DNA from: Branchiostoma belcheri
Lineage: Eukaryota; Chordata; Leptocardii; Amphioxiformes; Branchiostomatidae
Assembly: GCF_001625305.1 (NCBI RefSeq)
Contig: NW_017804209.1
Span: forward strand, 979,176-1,043,175
Length of the DNA: 64,000 bases
Direction: 5' to 3'
The first letter of the stretch is position 1; every line of letters starts with the position of its first letter. Below, piece by piece: positions 55,303 through 64,000 of the stretch. Made by a program: the position numbers and the translations under genes. The notes under the pieces were generated by a model. It was not told where the DNA came from and ran no database searches. It worked only from the letters and a program-made list of their open reading frames with translations.

Positions 55303-58300
55303 ATGGAGTCTAAACCCGCTCCTCTCGCCGTCTGCTTGGCTGTGGTTTCCGTGTTCATCGCCCAACATGGACGGGTTAGAGGACAACTCTCCCCACCTGT
55401 GTGTCAGACCTGGAACTCAACAACTGTCGTGTGTAAAGGGGATCCGGACTGGCCGTATACTCAAACCTGTGCGCCTCTAACCCGAGTACCTCCCGGCATC
55501 CCCGAGTCTGTCATCACGGTGGATCTCAGTAAGAACAACATAACTATACTGTATAACGGCTCGTTTAGTGGGTTAAGAAACCTGAGATCCTTAGACCTGT
55601 CTTATAATCCTATACAGGTTATAGAGGTCGGTAAGTTTGCAAAGTTGGAAAAATTACAACGTCTAGATATTGGTCATTCGTATTTAAGAAATGAACAAAT
55701 GTATCCTCTTCATAATGGAATGTTCCAAGATCTGCGAAACCGTAACTATCTGGCCGTGGAGACTCACACAGATACAGTCGCCAGTGAGGGAGTGTTCACG
55801 GGGTTATCTAAACTCAGGCATTTACGACTCGGCTTGAAAAATATCACCAATTTACCCGATCATATTTTTGATCCTTTGACTTCATTGGAAAGTCTAGAGA
55901 TAGAGGAACTCAGCGATGACTCCGAACCTGAAGACCTAAATACCACCATGAGAAGAGTCCACAGCGGAAGTGGGTTCTTACAACGACGCCTGCTGTGGGC
56001 ACCGCTGAACAACCTTACAACATTGACTCTGTATAATCTACCAAGAGTCAGTGACTTCTACTTTGGACCTGTATTTACAAATATGTCTAGATTAGAGACT
56101 ATAGAAATACATAGACTTTCTTATTATACCCTCAATGCTCAAATGTTCCGGCCGTTATTACCGACTGTGAAACATTTAAGCACTAAGTCTAATTCAAGGA
56201 TAGCTCCCGGTCTGCTGAAGTCACTCACACATCTGCAAACGCTAAACCTCATCAACCTTGATTCATATCCGGATCCCGCCATTTTGGACGTTCTGCCTGA
56301 ACTCCGACACACGCAGATTCAGGAGTTGTCAATAGACCAGGTGAATACGCTAAAATTAACATCTGATACTCTTCCAGGAATAAAAGGCCTGAAAAGTTTG
56401 AAAACTTTGATTTTTCACTTCGGCTTTTTTGACACCATAGAAGCTAACGCCTTTGCGGGTTTGTCACATTTGCAAAGGCTGGATCTGACGCAGGTCTTAG
56501 AGTTGACTTTACACGACAAGGCGTTCAGCGGATTGTCCTCTCTCACTCATCTCAACTTGACACAAAACGGGATTTCTACTTTACCACAATACGTGTTTGA
56601 AGGACTGTCCTCGCTCACTCATCTTGATTTGAGCCAGAACTGGTTGGAGACCTCCCAAGCTCAGCTTCCAGAGACCTTGGACTATCTTGATCTCAGTCAC
56701 AATAAGTTACACAACTTAAACGCAGGTCCACCATGTTACACCCCTTTATCATTTAACTTCAGTGGTTTAAAATGGGTGAATATTCTGGATTTGAGTCATA
56801 ATGAAATTGATGGAGCTCCAATCGATTGTCTCCCTCGGAATATCACTGTGCTTGATTTGCAAAACAACAGACTGAGAACATTCAATGGCCTCTGCCATAT
56901 TGGGGGTTTACAGTATCTCGACCTTTCTAACAATAAACTCAATGATTATTTTTTCGCTGACCTTCATTCTCTTACTTGTGAGCAATCAGTCATAGAAACA
57001 CTTAGGTTGGATAACAACGGTATAACAGGTATACAAGAAGGATTACCAGAAGAAATAAAGAGAAAATTGAAAACGCTGACTCTTTCTCACAACCAAATCC
57101 AGCGTATCGGAACAGGACAACTGACATGGTCGGACCAGCTGGAACATTTGGATCTCAGTCATAACCAGATCAACACCGTCATGCCATCCGCCTTCCGTGG
57201 ACTATCGCGGCTACAGTTCCTGGATCTCAGTAACAACAAGATAAAGAACATAACTAAGTCAACATTTGAAGGTTTAGGAAACCTTACACATTTAAACCTG
57301 GAAGCCAACAGGATAGCAGTGATTGGGGGCGCCTTTCAGCGTCTGTACGGGTTGAGACAGCTAAATCTAAGGAGCAACAGTTTGGCTGTTTTAAATCAAA
57401 CAACACTGAGTCCTGTTGTCTACCGGTTAGAGACTATCGACATTGCAGACAACCCGTTTCTGTGCGACTGTAATTCAATGTGGTTTGTCGAGTGGGCCCA
57501 GGATAAATACGACAGGGTAGCGAACTTCCACAACCCCTATCCTGATGTCCTTCGAGGGTACACATGTTCCCGTCCACCTGGATTGCGTGGAAGACGTTTG
57601 ATAGACGGGCTGACGCAGAAACAAGAATTTAACGACAGACAGGATCCATCAGAACGAAAGTTTTTCGACATAGTCTGTAGTCATGGATTCCGGCCCAACC
57701 GCCTCCTGGCTTGTGTGCTCGCCTCTTCGGGCATCTTCGTCGCCATGACGACCATTTTCCTGGTCGACTACCACATCGGCCGTGTTCAGTACTACCTGTG
57801 GATGTTGGACAAGTGGAGGAGACCGAAGATTGGCGAAGTCAAGAACCAAGAGCCGCACAGATACACGCACGATGCTTTTCTTGCCTATAACAACCGGGAC
57901 GTCGGCTGGGTTATACATCAAGCGATAGGGAATCTAGAACCTGACTACAGTCTGGTCATACACGAAAGGGACTTTGCAGTGGGCGCTCCCATTGTGGAAA
58001 ACATCGCGGATGCCGTGGAAAACAGCCGGAGAACCGTCTGCCTCATCACCAGGAACTTCCTGAAGAGTAAGTGGTGCGAGTACGAGTTCCAGCTGGCCCA
58101 GTACCACATGTTTGAGGAGGGGGGAGGGAGGCGTCTCATCCTGGTGTTTCTGGAGAGGATTCCTAACGAAATGCTGAAACAGTTCCGCCATCTTAACGCC
58201 GTAGTAAAGAGAGACACGTACCTGATGTGGCCAGACGACGTGCGGAAAAGGCCGCTGTTCTGGAGGCGGCTGCGAGACGCTCTGGGCGATCCTCTACCCC

Positions 58301-58569
58301 GGGACCCAGAGCCTCAGCAGCAGGTACAGGGTCCGGAACAGAACGCTCCGGAAAGGAACATTCCGGAAGACCCGGTACGGAACATTCCGGAAGACCCGGT
58401 ACGGAACATTCCGGAACAGCAAGAACAGGCCCAAATAAGAAACGTTGTGGAAGTGCAGGTTCATGCCCCCATGCGGGACATTCCGGAACTGCAAGATGAA
58501 ATTCTATTACCAGATCCAGACGACCAGTGGTTCGGAGATGGGGATGACGCGCCCCTTCTACCACTGTAG
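55303..58569 (+). CDS. Toll-like receptor (TLR-D), intronless
   Basis: Single-exon TLR of 1088 residues with an intact frame. Signal peptide 1-28; LRRNT with an extra Cys ([16 protein letters not shown]); LRR array with a single copy of the LRR that is doubled in TLR-B and TLR-C; no Asp/Tyr insert (instead [14 protein letters not shown]); LRRCT ([11 protein letters not shown]); TM about 798-820; TIR about 852-995 with [21 protein letters not shown] and PLFWRRL; a tail with two EDPV octapeptides, ending DDAPLLPL. The 5' and 3' flanks match TLR-B over more than 1 kb and about 0.7 kb respectively. ATTAAA at 59035-59040 is the likely polyadenylation signal. Confidence 0.95.
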   Translation: MESKPAPLAVCLAVVSVFIAQHGRVRGQLSPPVCQTWNSTTVVCKGDPDWPYTQTCAPLTRVPPGIPESVITVDLSKNNITILYNGSFSGLRNLRSLDLSYNPIQVIEVGKFAKLEKLQRLDIGHSYLRNEQMYPLHNGMFQDLRNRNYLAVETHTDTVASEGVFTGLSKLRHLRLGLKNITNLPDHIFDPLTSLESLEIEELSDDSEPEDLNTTMRRVHSGSGFLQRRLLWAPLNNLTTLTLYNLPRVSDFYFGPVFTNMSRLETIEIHRLSYYTLNAQMFRPLLPTVKHLSTKSNSRIAPGLLKSLTHLQTLNLINLDSYPDPAILDVLPELRHTQIQELSIDQVNTLKLTSDTLPGIKGLKSLKTLIFHFGFFDTIEANAFAGLSHLQRLDLTQVLELTLHDKAFSGLSSLTHLNLTQNGISTLPQYVFEGLSSLTHLDLSQNWLETSQAQLPETLDYLDLSHNKLHNLNAGPPCYTPLSFNFSGLKWVNILDLSHNEIDGAPIDCLPRNITVLDLQNNRLRTFNGLCHIGGLQYLDLSNNKLNDYFFADLHSLTCEQSVIETLRLDNNGITGIQEGLPEEIKRKLKTLTLSHNQIQRIGTGQLTWSDQLEHLDLSHNQINTVMPSAFRGLSRLQFLDLSNNKIKNITKSTFEGLGNLTHLNLEANRIAVIGGAFQRLYGLRQLNLRSNSLAVLNQTTLSPVVYRLETIDIADNPFLCDCNSMWFVEWAQDKYDRVANFHNPYPDVLRGYTCSRPPGLRGRRLIDGLTQKQEFNDRQDPSERKFFDIVCSHGFRPNRLLACVLASSGIFVAMTTIFLVDYHIGRVQYYLWMLDKWRRPKIGEVKNQEPHRYTHDAFLAYNNRDVGWVIHQAIGNLEPDYSLVIHERDFAVGAPIVENIADAVENSRRTVCLITRNFLKSKWCEYEFQLAQYHMFEEGGGRRLILVFLERIPNEMLKQFRHLNAVVKRDTYLMWPDDVRKRPLFWRRLRDALGDPLPRDPEPQQQVQGPEQNAPERNIPEDPVRNIPEDPVRNIPEQQEQAQIRNVVEVQVHAPMRDIPELQDEILLPDPDDQWFGDGDDAPLLPL

Positions 58570-59309
58570 ATAAAACTTACCGTGTCACCAGACTGTTATT
58601 GCTTGGGAGTGCATACTTTGTGTTGTTATTCAAGAAAATTGAATCCCTTTTGCGTTAAGTCTACTGTACAGTTGTATATGTAGTTTTAAACTAACTGTAT
58701 CAGATAGTATGTTTTATGGTATGGTATTACCATTATGGTAATTTTAAATTTACCACCATATCTTTTCATATCACTTGTACTTGAAAATAGCATTCAGGCA
58801 TGAGATTGTCTGATAATCTTGACTACAATTAATCATATGTATATGAATGCCTTTGTTAAACTGGGAACGCTGTTATGTGTGTGTGTAGATATACATTGTG
58901 CAGCACTATGTAGTTTTAGCTAATGATGGTAAGTTGGTGATTTTTTTTGTATAATCTTGAGTGATTTCTCATCTTTTAACATTGTACCATACGGACTACA
59001 TGTATTGCACTGTGTTGTTATGTTTGTTCACATTATTAAAGTATAAGTAAGACCTTTAAGAATACTGTCATGAAAGTTCATCTGTGTTGGTAGTTACATG
59101 TTTAAGTTAAAACTTTTGTTCCAACACAAAGAAGGTCTCTTACCCAGAGCCTTGTTTTCTGATAGACAGCCTAGTCAACAGGGCCGATCGGATAATGTAT
59201 AGAGTCTTGCCGGCTGGTTACGAACTTGCAACAAAAAGATATGCTTGGAGCAAGCAAAGAGCAAGGAATGTCCTTTCTTGGAGATTATTAGCTGGCTCCT
59301 TTCAACTCT

Positions 59310-60020
59310 TCAAACATTCCTCGGGCCCTTTTAAAGATCCTTTCTGCTGACAACATTCCTAGGCTAGTCTAGAACTCAGCCCTTTTAGCTTTCGTCCGCA
59401 CCCTCCAAGCAGATCCTAATCTCCAAGCAGATCCCAGGGTGGCAAAAGACAGTATGAAATTGGCCAGGCAGTACCCATTCGCCATTGGCATTGGGTGGTG
59501 CATTGGCCAATGGAAACTGCCTGGCCAATTTGATACTGACTTTTCCCACCTTGATAATCAAATTGGATACTAGAGAAGTAACATTTGCAAAGCAAATGCA
59601 TGTTTACCTTCGGATATGGTCTGCTCTGTTAATTCTACATGGATTTTTAGACAAAACAAACTTACAGGAGTTTTGTATAATGGTCGTTCATATTTCTATA
59701 AATAGTGAATATCGACAACAAATACTAGTAATATCAATATCTACCATTAAATACAGGTACGTATTGTACAAAATATACATTCAAATGTACACATATGGAG
59801 CCTATTTAAAATTTCATAAACGATGTACATGATCGTTTACTGACCTAAGAGCATACTTTTACGTGAAACTGCCTGCCAATCTTTAAGCACGCCATGTAAA
59901 ATACAGAGAAAAATTCAGACTGAAAGTGGCCAGTTGTATAACAAAAGATATAATCCAAATATGGTTTACTACTGTACTTGGATTTAACGAAATGCAGGAA
60001 TTCTTTATCCTGCTTTGTTG
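59310..60020. other. Intergenic DNA with CTCCAAGCAGATC repeat fragments
   Basis: TCTCCAAGCAGATCC at 59404 and 59420 and inverted GGCCAGGCAGTACCCATTCG / GAAACTGCCTGGCCAATTTG arms (about 59462-59530). No gene recognised. Confidence 0.6.
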
Positions 60021-60021
60021 C

Positions 60022-60186
60022 TAAGGCCACAGCAAGTAATTTTTATGGATGATATCAGCGTGCACATTAATTTTCGCCTGATTCTGGAAAATTTCGGCCC
60101 GCCTTGTCTTTTTTTTCGCCCGCTCACATTAGATTTGGAGTCTGCGGAGGATGTCGTCCATAAAATTTACTTGCTGTGGCCTAAGT
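60022..60186. mobile_element. Short MITE with AAGGCCACAGCAAG ends
   Basis: AAGGCCACAGCAAGTAATTT and CTTGCTGTGGCCTAAG are inverted ends around about 120 bases. It is the smallest complete member of the 46626 family. Confidence 0.85.
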
Positions 60187-60204
60187 TCGAGTCTAGGTGT
60201 GAGC

Positions 60205-60298
60205 TAGCCTGGGTATCATCTGGATTTTCGCTCCGCCATGCTCCAAAAAATTTTTTTCGAGCATGGCAGAGCGAAAATCCGGATGGTACCCAGGTTAG
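60205..60298. mobile_element. Near-perfect short hairpin
   Basis: AGCCTGGGTATCATCTGGAT TTTCGCTCCGCCATGCTC pairs with its complement ending TACCCAGGTTA; arms about 42 bases, loop of A/T. It could be a MITE or a structured noncoding element. Confidence 0.75.
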
Positions 60299-60516
60299 GT
60301 GTGAGCAGCAGTGAGGCCAAAAACGATCTCAAATTTGCAGGTAGAAGTACATCACACTTGGCCTTGGCTTTCTGTCAGTAGAGAGTTTAGGAAGCCCCTG
60401 AGTACATGTGCGCAGGCAGAAGTACAGTTGTCAAAAGTCCCTCAAGGCGACCACCTGGCCATAACAACCACCTTGTCCCGGTCCCTACTTTTAGTCCACA
60501 GGCGCAAGTGTTAAGT

Positions 60517-60655
60517 GACCTGTCCATGAAGACCACCTGTCCAAGAAGACCACCTGTCCAAGAAGACCACTTGTCCAAGAAGCACACCTGTCCAAGAAGA
60601 CCACCTGTTCAAGAAGACCACTTGTTCAAGAAGACCACTTGTCCAGGAAGATTAC
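60517..60655 (+). repeat. 17-bp tandem repeat
   Basis: About eight units of CCAAGAAGACCACCTGT. Adjoins the 71-bp satellite to the right. Confidence 0.9.
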
Positions 60656-60696
60656 TTAACCTTGGTCCCCTGGGTGGCCTTCTTATGCGGGTGCAG

Positions 60697-61440
60697 AAGT
60701 GCATCACAGCCTGGCCTTGTTCGTGATTGGAAGTGAGTCCAGGAAGCCCCCTAGCGACTGCAGACAGAAGTGCATCACAGCCTGGCCTTGACTGTGAGCG
60801 GTAGTGAGTCATGGAAGCCCCCTAGCGACTGCAGACAGAACTGCATCACAGCCTGGCCTTGACCGTGATCGGTAGTGAGTCCAGGAAGCCCCCTAGCGAC
60901 TGCAGACAGAACTACATCACAGCCTGGCCTTGACCATGATCGGTAGTGAGTCCAGGAAGCCCCCTAGCGACTGTAGGTGGAAATGCATCACAGCCTGGCC
61001 TTGACCATGATCGGTAGTGAGTCCAGGAAGCCCCCTAGCGACTGCAGTTAGAACTACATCACAACTTGGCCTTGACCATGATAGGTAGTGAGTCCAGGAA
61101 GCCCCCTAGCGACTGCAGACAGAACTACATCACAGCCTGGCCTTGACCGTGATCAGTAGTGAGTCCAGGAAGCCCCCTAGCGGCTGCAGACAGAAGTGCA
61201 TCACAGCCTGGCCTTGACCATGATAGGTAGTGAGTCCAGGAAGCACCCTAGCGACTGCAGACAGAACTACATCACAGCCTGGCCTTGACCGTGATCAGTA
61301 GTGAGTCATGGAAGCCCCCTAGCGACTGCAGACAGAAGTGCATCACAGCCTGGCCTTGACTGTGAACGGTCCAGGAAGCACCCTAGCGACTGCAGACAGA
61401 AGTGCATATCACAATTTTGCCTTGACCATGATCGGTAGTG
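60697..61440. repeat. 71-bp satellite derived from the DUF829 gene terminal exon
   Basis: CCTGGCCTTG recurs at 60710, 60781, 60852, 60923, 60994, (61065), 61136, 61207, 61278 and 61349, an exact 71-base step, followed by one shorter unit that merges with the real exon end at 61409. On minus each unit reads CTTCTGTCTGCAG, then TCGCTAGGGGGCTTCCTGGA, DSLPI codons and a TGA, matching the last codons of the gene (GSFLDSLPIMVKAKL). Confidence 0.95.
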
Positions 61441-63423
61441 AATCCAGAAAACTGCCCAGTGCCTGCAGGTAGTCCTCCCTGTGCACCACCAGGTGTCCCG
61501 CGTGGCGTGACTTGGCCCAGCTGCGCTCCTGCAGCGCCACCCCAGTCTGCCGCCAGTACTGCAGCAGCTCGCGCACGGCGTCCGGACGGGACATCGGGTC
61601 GTTCTCGCAGTAGAACAGCAGTGTGGGCGCAGACACCTGCGGAGGGACCGGCAAATAAACTTTCCGTTGGAATTCTATCAATGGTGAATCCGCTAGAAAC
61701 AAGCACTTTAAAACACAATAATTATTACTTTTTTTTATAAAAAAAGAATTAACCGTAAGTCCTACCTTTATTTATTTCAAACCCCCACTGCAAAGCTGGA
61801 TTTGTCAGATTTCTTTTGGTACAAAAAGTGGGGCCTTTCTGAGCAAAATTTGACTAGGAAAAAAATTTATTTAAAAAATAAGTTCAAAACTATATCGGGT
61901 GTACTGGCCCTGACCCACTAGCCACTACCAGGCTTAGAGAGGAGGCTGGAAAGAGTAGAAATTGACCAAATAGAGAGAGATGACATGCCGGGGAGTTGGT
62001 GCGACAAAATGTACTCTCTATCGGACCAACTCCCTCTGCATGTTATCTCTCTACTAGTATTTGGACAATTTCTACTCTTTCCAGCCGCCTCCTGAAGCCT
62101 GGTAGAGGCTAGTGGCGATTGACTGGCCCCTCCCCACCTGCTGGTTTCGGAAGGCATCGATGGCCAGGTTGTAGGTGTCGACGGTGTAGCGCCGTGTCAG
62201 CGCAAAGTACGCCATGGTCGCAGACTTCACCACCGCGTTTGGCAGAGGAGACACCTGCAGTAGTGGTATTACAGTCACTGTAGTAGACTGGATTAATAGT
62301 TCCCAGCAAAAGATATACATGCCTCCTGGCAGTCGTAGTATTGGAGGGCTGAATTGTGAGGCTATTTACAAAAGTATCTGTCTGTTTATTCATTTATTAA
62401 TCTTACAAACAGATTAATACAAAATGATTATACATTAACAGTTGTCATCATTTAGCAAATAAAGGTAAAAATAACTTATTCAACACTAAAACTTCTAAAA
62501 TCAAAAACAGTTCATAATTTAAAAAAGAATGCTGCATAAATTATGTAACAATAACTGTCTGTCAATTAAAAGAGTTTAAGTTAAGAATTCGATTAAATTT
62601 GACGTTTTTGTGACACACCTCCGCCACACCGGTCGCCATCTTGTCCAGCCCACCGATGACAATACTGTCGTACACCTGCCCGATTATCCGCGACCTCACA
62701 CGGCCGTACCTGTAAAGTACATTGTAATAGTACTAGTCTACTAACAGTAACACATGCATACCTGTAAGGTACATTGTAGTAGGAAGAACACTTAGACTAC
62801 ACTGGTGGCTTTTTGACCCAGAGGGCAGCTGATACTACAGTACTACAACATGTAAATGGAGTTTGAGTAGCCTCTACCAGACTTTGAGAGGCAGCTGGAA
62901 AAAGCAGAAATTGACCACATAGAGATCTAGAGATAACATGCCGAGGGAGTTGGTGCGGCAAAATGTACTCTCTACCGGTAGTGGTCTCTGTATTTGGCCG
63001 ATTTCTACTCTTTCCAGCCGCCTCCCGAAGCCTGGTAGAGGCTAGAGTGTGCGTACCTGTCGGGGTGTTGATGCAGGTGCAGTAAGACGATGGCGTACAG
63101 GTATGCTCCCAAGTACTGGACAGACAATACTCATTTTCACTTGAGTCTAGTGGAGAAAGTTATATAATAAGTGCCTTTCCCAAGGGCACAAGATCGGTGG
63201 CATGTCAGGACTCGAACACAGGACCTCTTGGCCGTTGCGCCACACGACCCCACTACATTTGTTTACTCACATAACTATGTACAACTGTGCGTACCTTTCT
63301 GGGTGTTGATGCAGGTGGAGTAGTAGGATGGCATACAGGTAGGCTCCCACGGAGAAGGCGTGCACCACCAGACGCCGCTCTGCCGTGCTCTCCTGCAGGT
63401 AACTCAGCAGCCCCTCCGTGAAG
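61409..63423 (-). CDS. DUF829 / TMEM53-like alpha/beta hydrolase, last four exons
   Basis: Exons on minus: 63295-63423, 62619-62709, 62138-62254, 61409-61636; all junctions GT-AG and in frame. The 5' part lies beyond the window. DUF829 proteins (vertebrate TMEM53 relatives) are predicted serine hydrolases, often membrane-associated. The expected triad is visible: Ser in VVHAFSVGAYLYA, Asp in LLFYCENDPMS, His in SRHAGHLVVH. Between them are VYDSIVIGGLDKM and VSPLPNAVVKSATMAYFALT. The protein ends DSLPIMVKAKL. The end of the first visible exon is copied at 63050-63115, and the 3' end of the last exon is amplified as the 71-bp satellite. I cannot tell from this C-terminal part whether it is TMEM53 itself or another DUF829 paralogue, so no symbol is given. 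Confidence 0.85.
61917..62114. mobile_element. Hairpin MITE (19267 family) in the DUF829 gene
   Basis: CACTAGCCACTACCAGGCTT to CTGGTAGAGGCTAGTGG with AGAGTAGAAATTGACCAAAT arms. The right end abuts the 3' exon boundary at 62138 within about 25 bases. Confidence 0.85.
62868..63045. mobile_element. Hairpin MITE (19267 family), second copy in the DUF829 gene
   Basis: TAGCCTCTACCAGACTTTGA to CCGAAGCCTGGTAGAGGCTA; more diverged than the copy at 61917. Directly followed by the partial exon copy at 63050. Confidence 0.8.
63050..63115 (-). repeat. Partial copy of the DUF829 exon 63295-63423 end with donor
   Basis: On minus, GGGAGCATACCTGTACGCCA through CATCAACACCCCGACAG followed by GTACGCAC repeats the last about 55 coding bases and donor of the upstream exon (GAYLYAILLLHLHQHPER) with several substitutions. 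A CAG lies just upstream (CCAGTACTTGG), so it might act as a mini-exon. Confidence 0.8.
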
Positions 63424-64000
63424 CTGAGAGAGGGAGGGAGCAGTAATTGATGGAGAAGATAGTATTCTTTCATTTAATAGATTATTTCATTAATATATTA
63501 TTGTCAGGAAATGAGCCGGGGTGATCTCACAGAACTCCGTTTAATGCCAGACTTCTGCCCTAGTACAGGCCAACCGGACCTCTCTCTCTCCAGCCTGGGC
63601 CCCGACTGACTGACCCAAGCACCCACGCTCTGCCTTATGGGCCTCTTCAAAACTATTCTATGTACCCCCATCACAATTATACTTAAGTTCTCATTCATGT
63701 ATTATTTTATTTTTATTTTATTCACATGGATTTTTGAGCATTGGATAGGAAGCACTTGTTGTGCTTATGTAAATCCGCTGCTCATAAAACATAATACATA
63801 TGTAAACATAAAGATGACATAAAGTATAGCATTAACATAAAATGAAAGTGGCTGGCGCACCAATACCTAGCATAACATTATTGAGATTGGTCAAATCTTC
63901 CAGAGTGGTGGATATAGTTAAACACAATATCAAAGATACGGCAGTTGGTAGGGTAAGGGAGGCTGGGGCTACCTGTAAGAAGTAAAGTACATAATGTGGC
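63424..64000. other. Intron of the DUF829 gene, right edge of window
   Basis: No further exon identified. A CAG acceptor-like site on minus at about 63973 precedes an open stretch, but the translation shows no DUF829 motif. Confidence 0.4.

Noticed and set aside
63830-63975. Additional upstream exon of the DUF829 gene on minus
   Set aside because: An acceptor-like CAG and an open stretch exist, but the translation has no DUF829 motif and no phase match could be shown.

Overview
The window looks like nuclear DNA of a cephalochordate (amphioxus, Branchiostoma). It has intron-rich animal genes with GT-AG junctions, a tandem family of intronless Toll-like receptors with a single LRRCT (amphioxus is known for TLR expansion), and a dense mix of short hairpin transposons, minisatellites and TG/TAC repeats. 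There are two assembly gaps: 24869-24928 and 41977-41996.

Layout. (1) 1-727, minus strand: the first two coding exons of UMPS (orotate phosphoribosyltransferase half). (2) 728-1651: a short head-to-head intergenic region. (3) 1652-16051, plus strand: a complete 21-exon MED25 gene (Mediator subunit 25) whose reading frame I could join without a break to 1017 residues. (4) 18234-23005, minus strand: a five-exon gene for a 352-residue predicted secreted, basic, Cys-containing protein that I do not recognise. (5) 23.3-28.9 kb: intergenic DNA packed with foldback elements, ending in a 55-bp tandem repeat. (6) 28.9-58.6 kb, plus strand: four closely related single-exon TLR genes (called TLR-A to TLR-D here) at 28907, 38415, 47275 and 55303, plus a gap-bounded partial copy of the TLR-B 3' end. 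TLR-C carries a one-base frameshift in its TIR domain. Flanking sequence pairs A with C and B with D, so a two-gene cassette appears to have been duplicated. (7) 61409-63423, minus strand: the last four exons of a DUF829 (TMEM53-like) alpha/beta hydrolase; its 5' end lies beyond the window.

Mobile DNA includes several MITE families, a deleted DIRS/Ngaro-type tyrosine-recombinase retrotransposon, LINE reverse-transcriptase tails, a CCTTCGCCAA-ended element, and a miniature LTR element (TRIM) whose LTRs carry tRNA-like A and B boxes.

The most unusual pattern is that short tandem copies of exon ends, including the splice site, sit in introns or flanks of three unrelated genes. In MED25 at least eleven exon edges are affected. 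In the DUF829 gene the 3' end of the last exon has become a 71-bp satellite of about eleven units, each with an acceptor-like site, an open frame and a stop. In the unrecognised secreted-protein gene the 3' end is part of a 101-bp E-box-rich repeat that also occurs about 10 kb away. The TLR cluster adds a non-proline BB loop, copy-number variation of an LRR and of a C-terminal octapeptide, and a promoter that changes abruptly next to the start codon of TLR-A.
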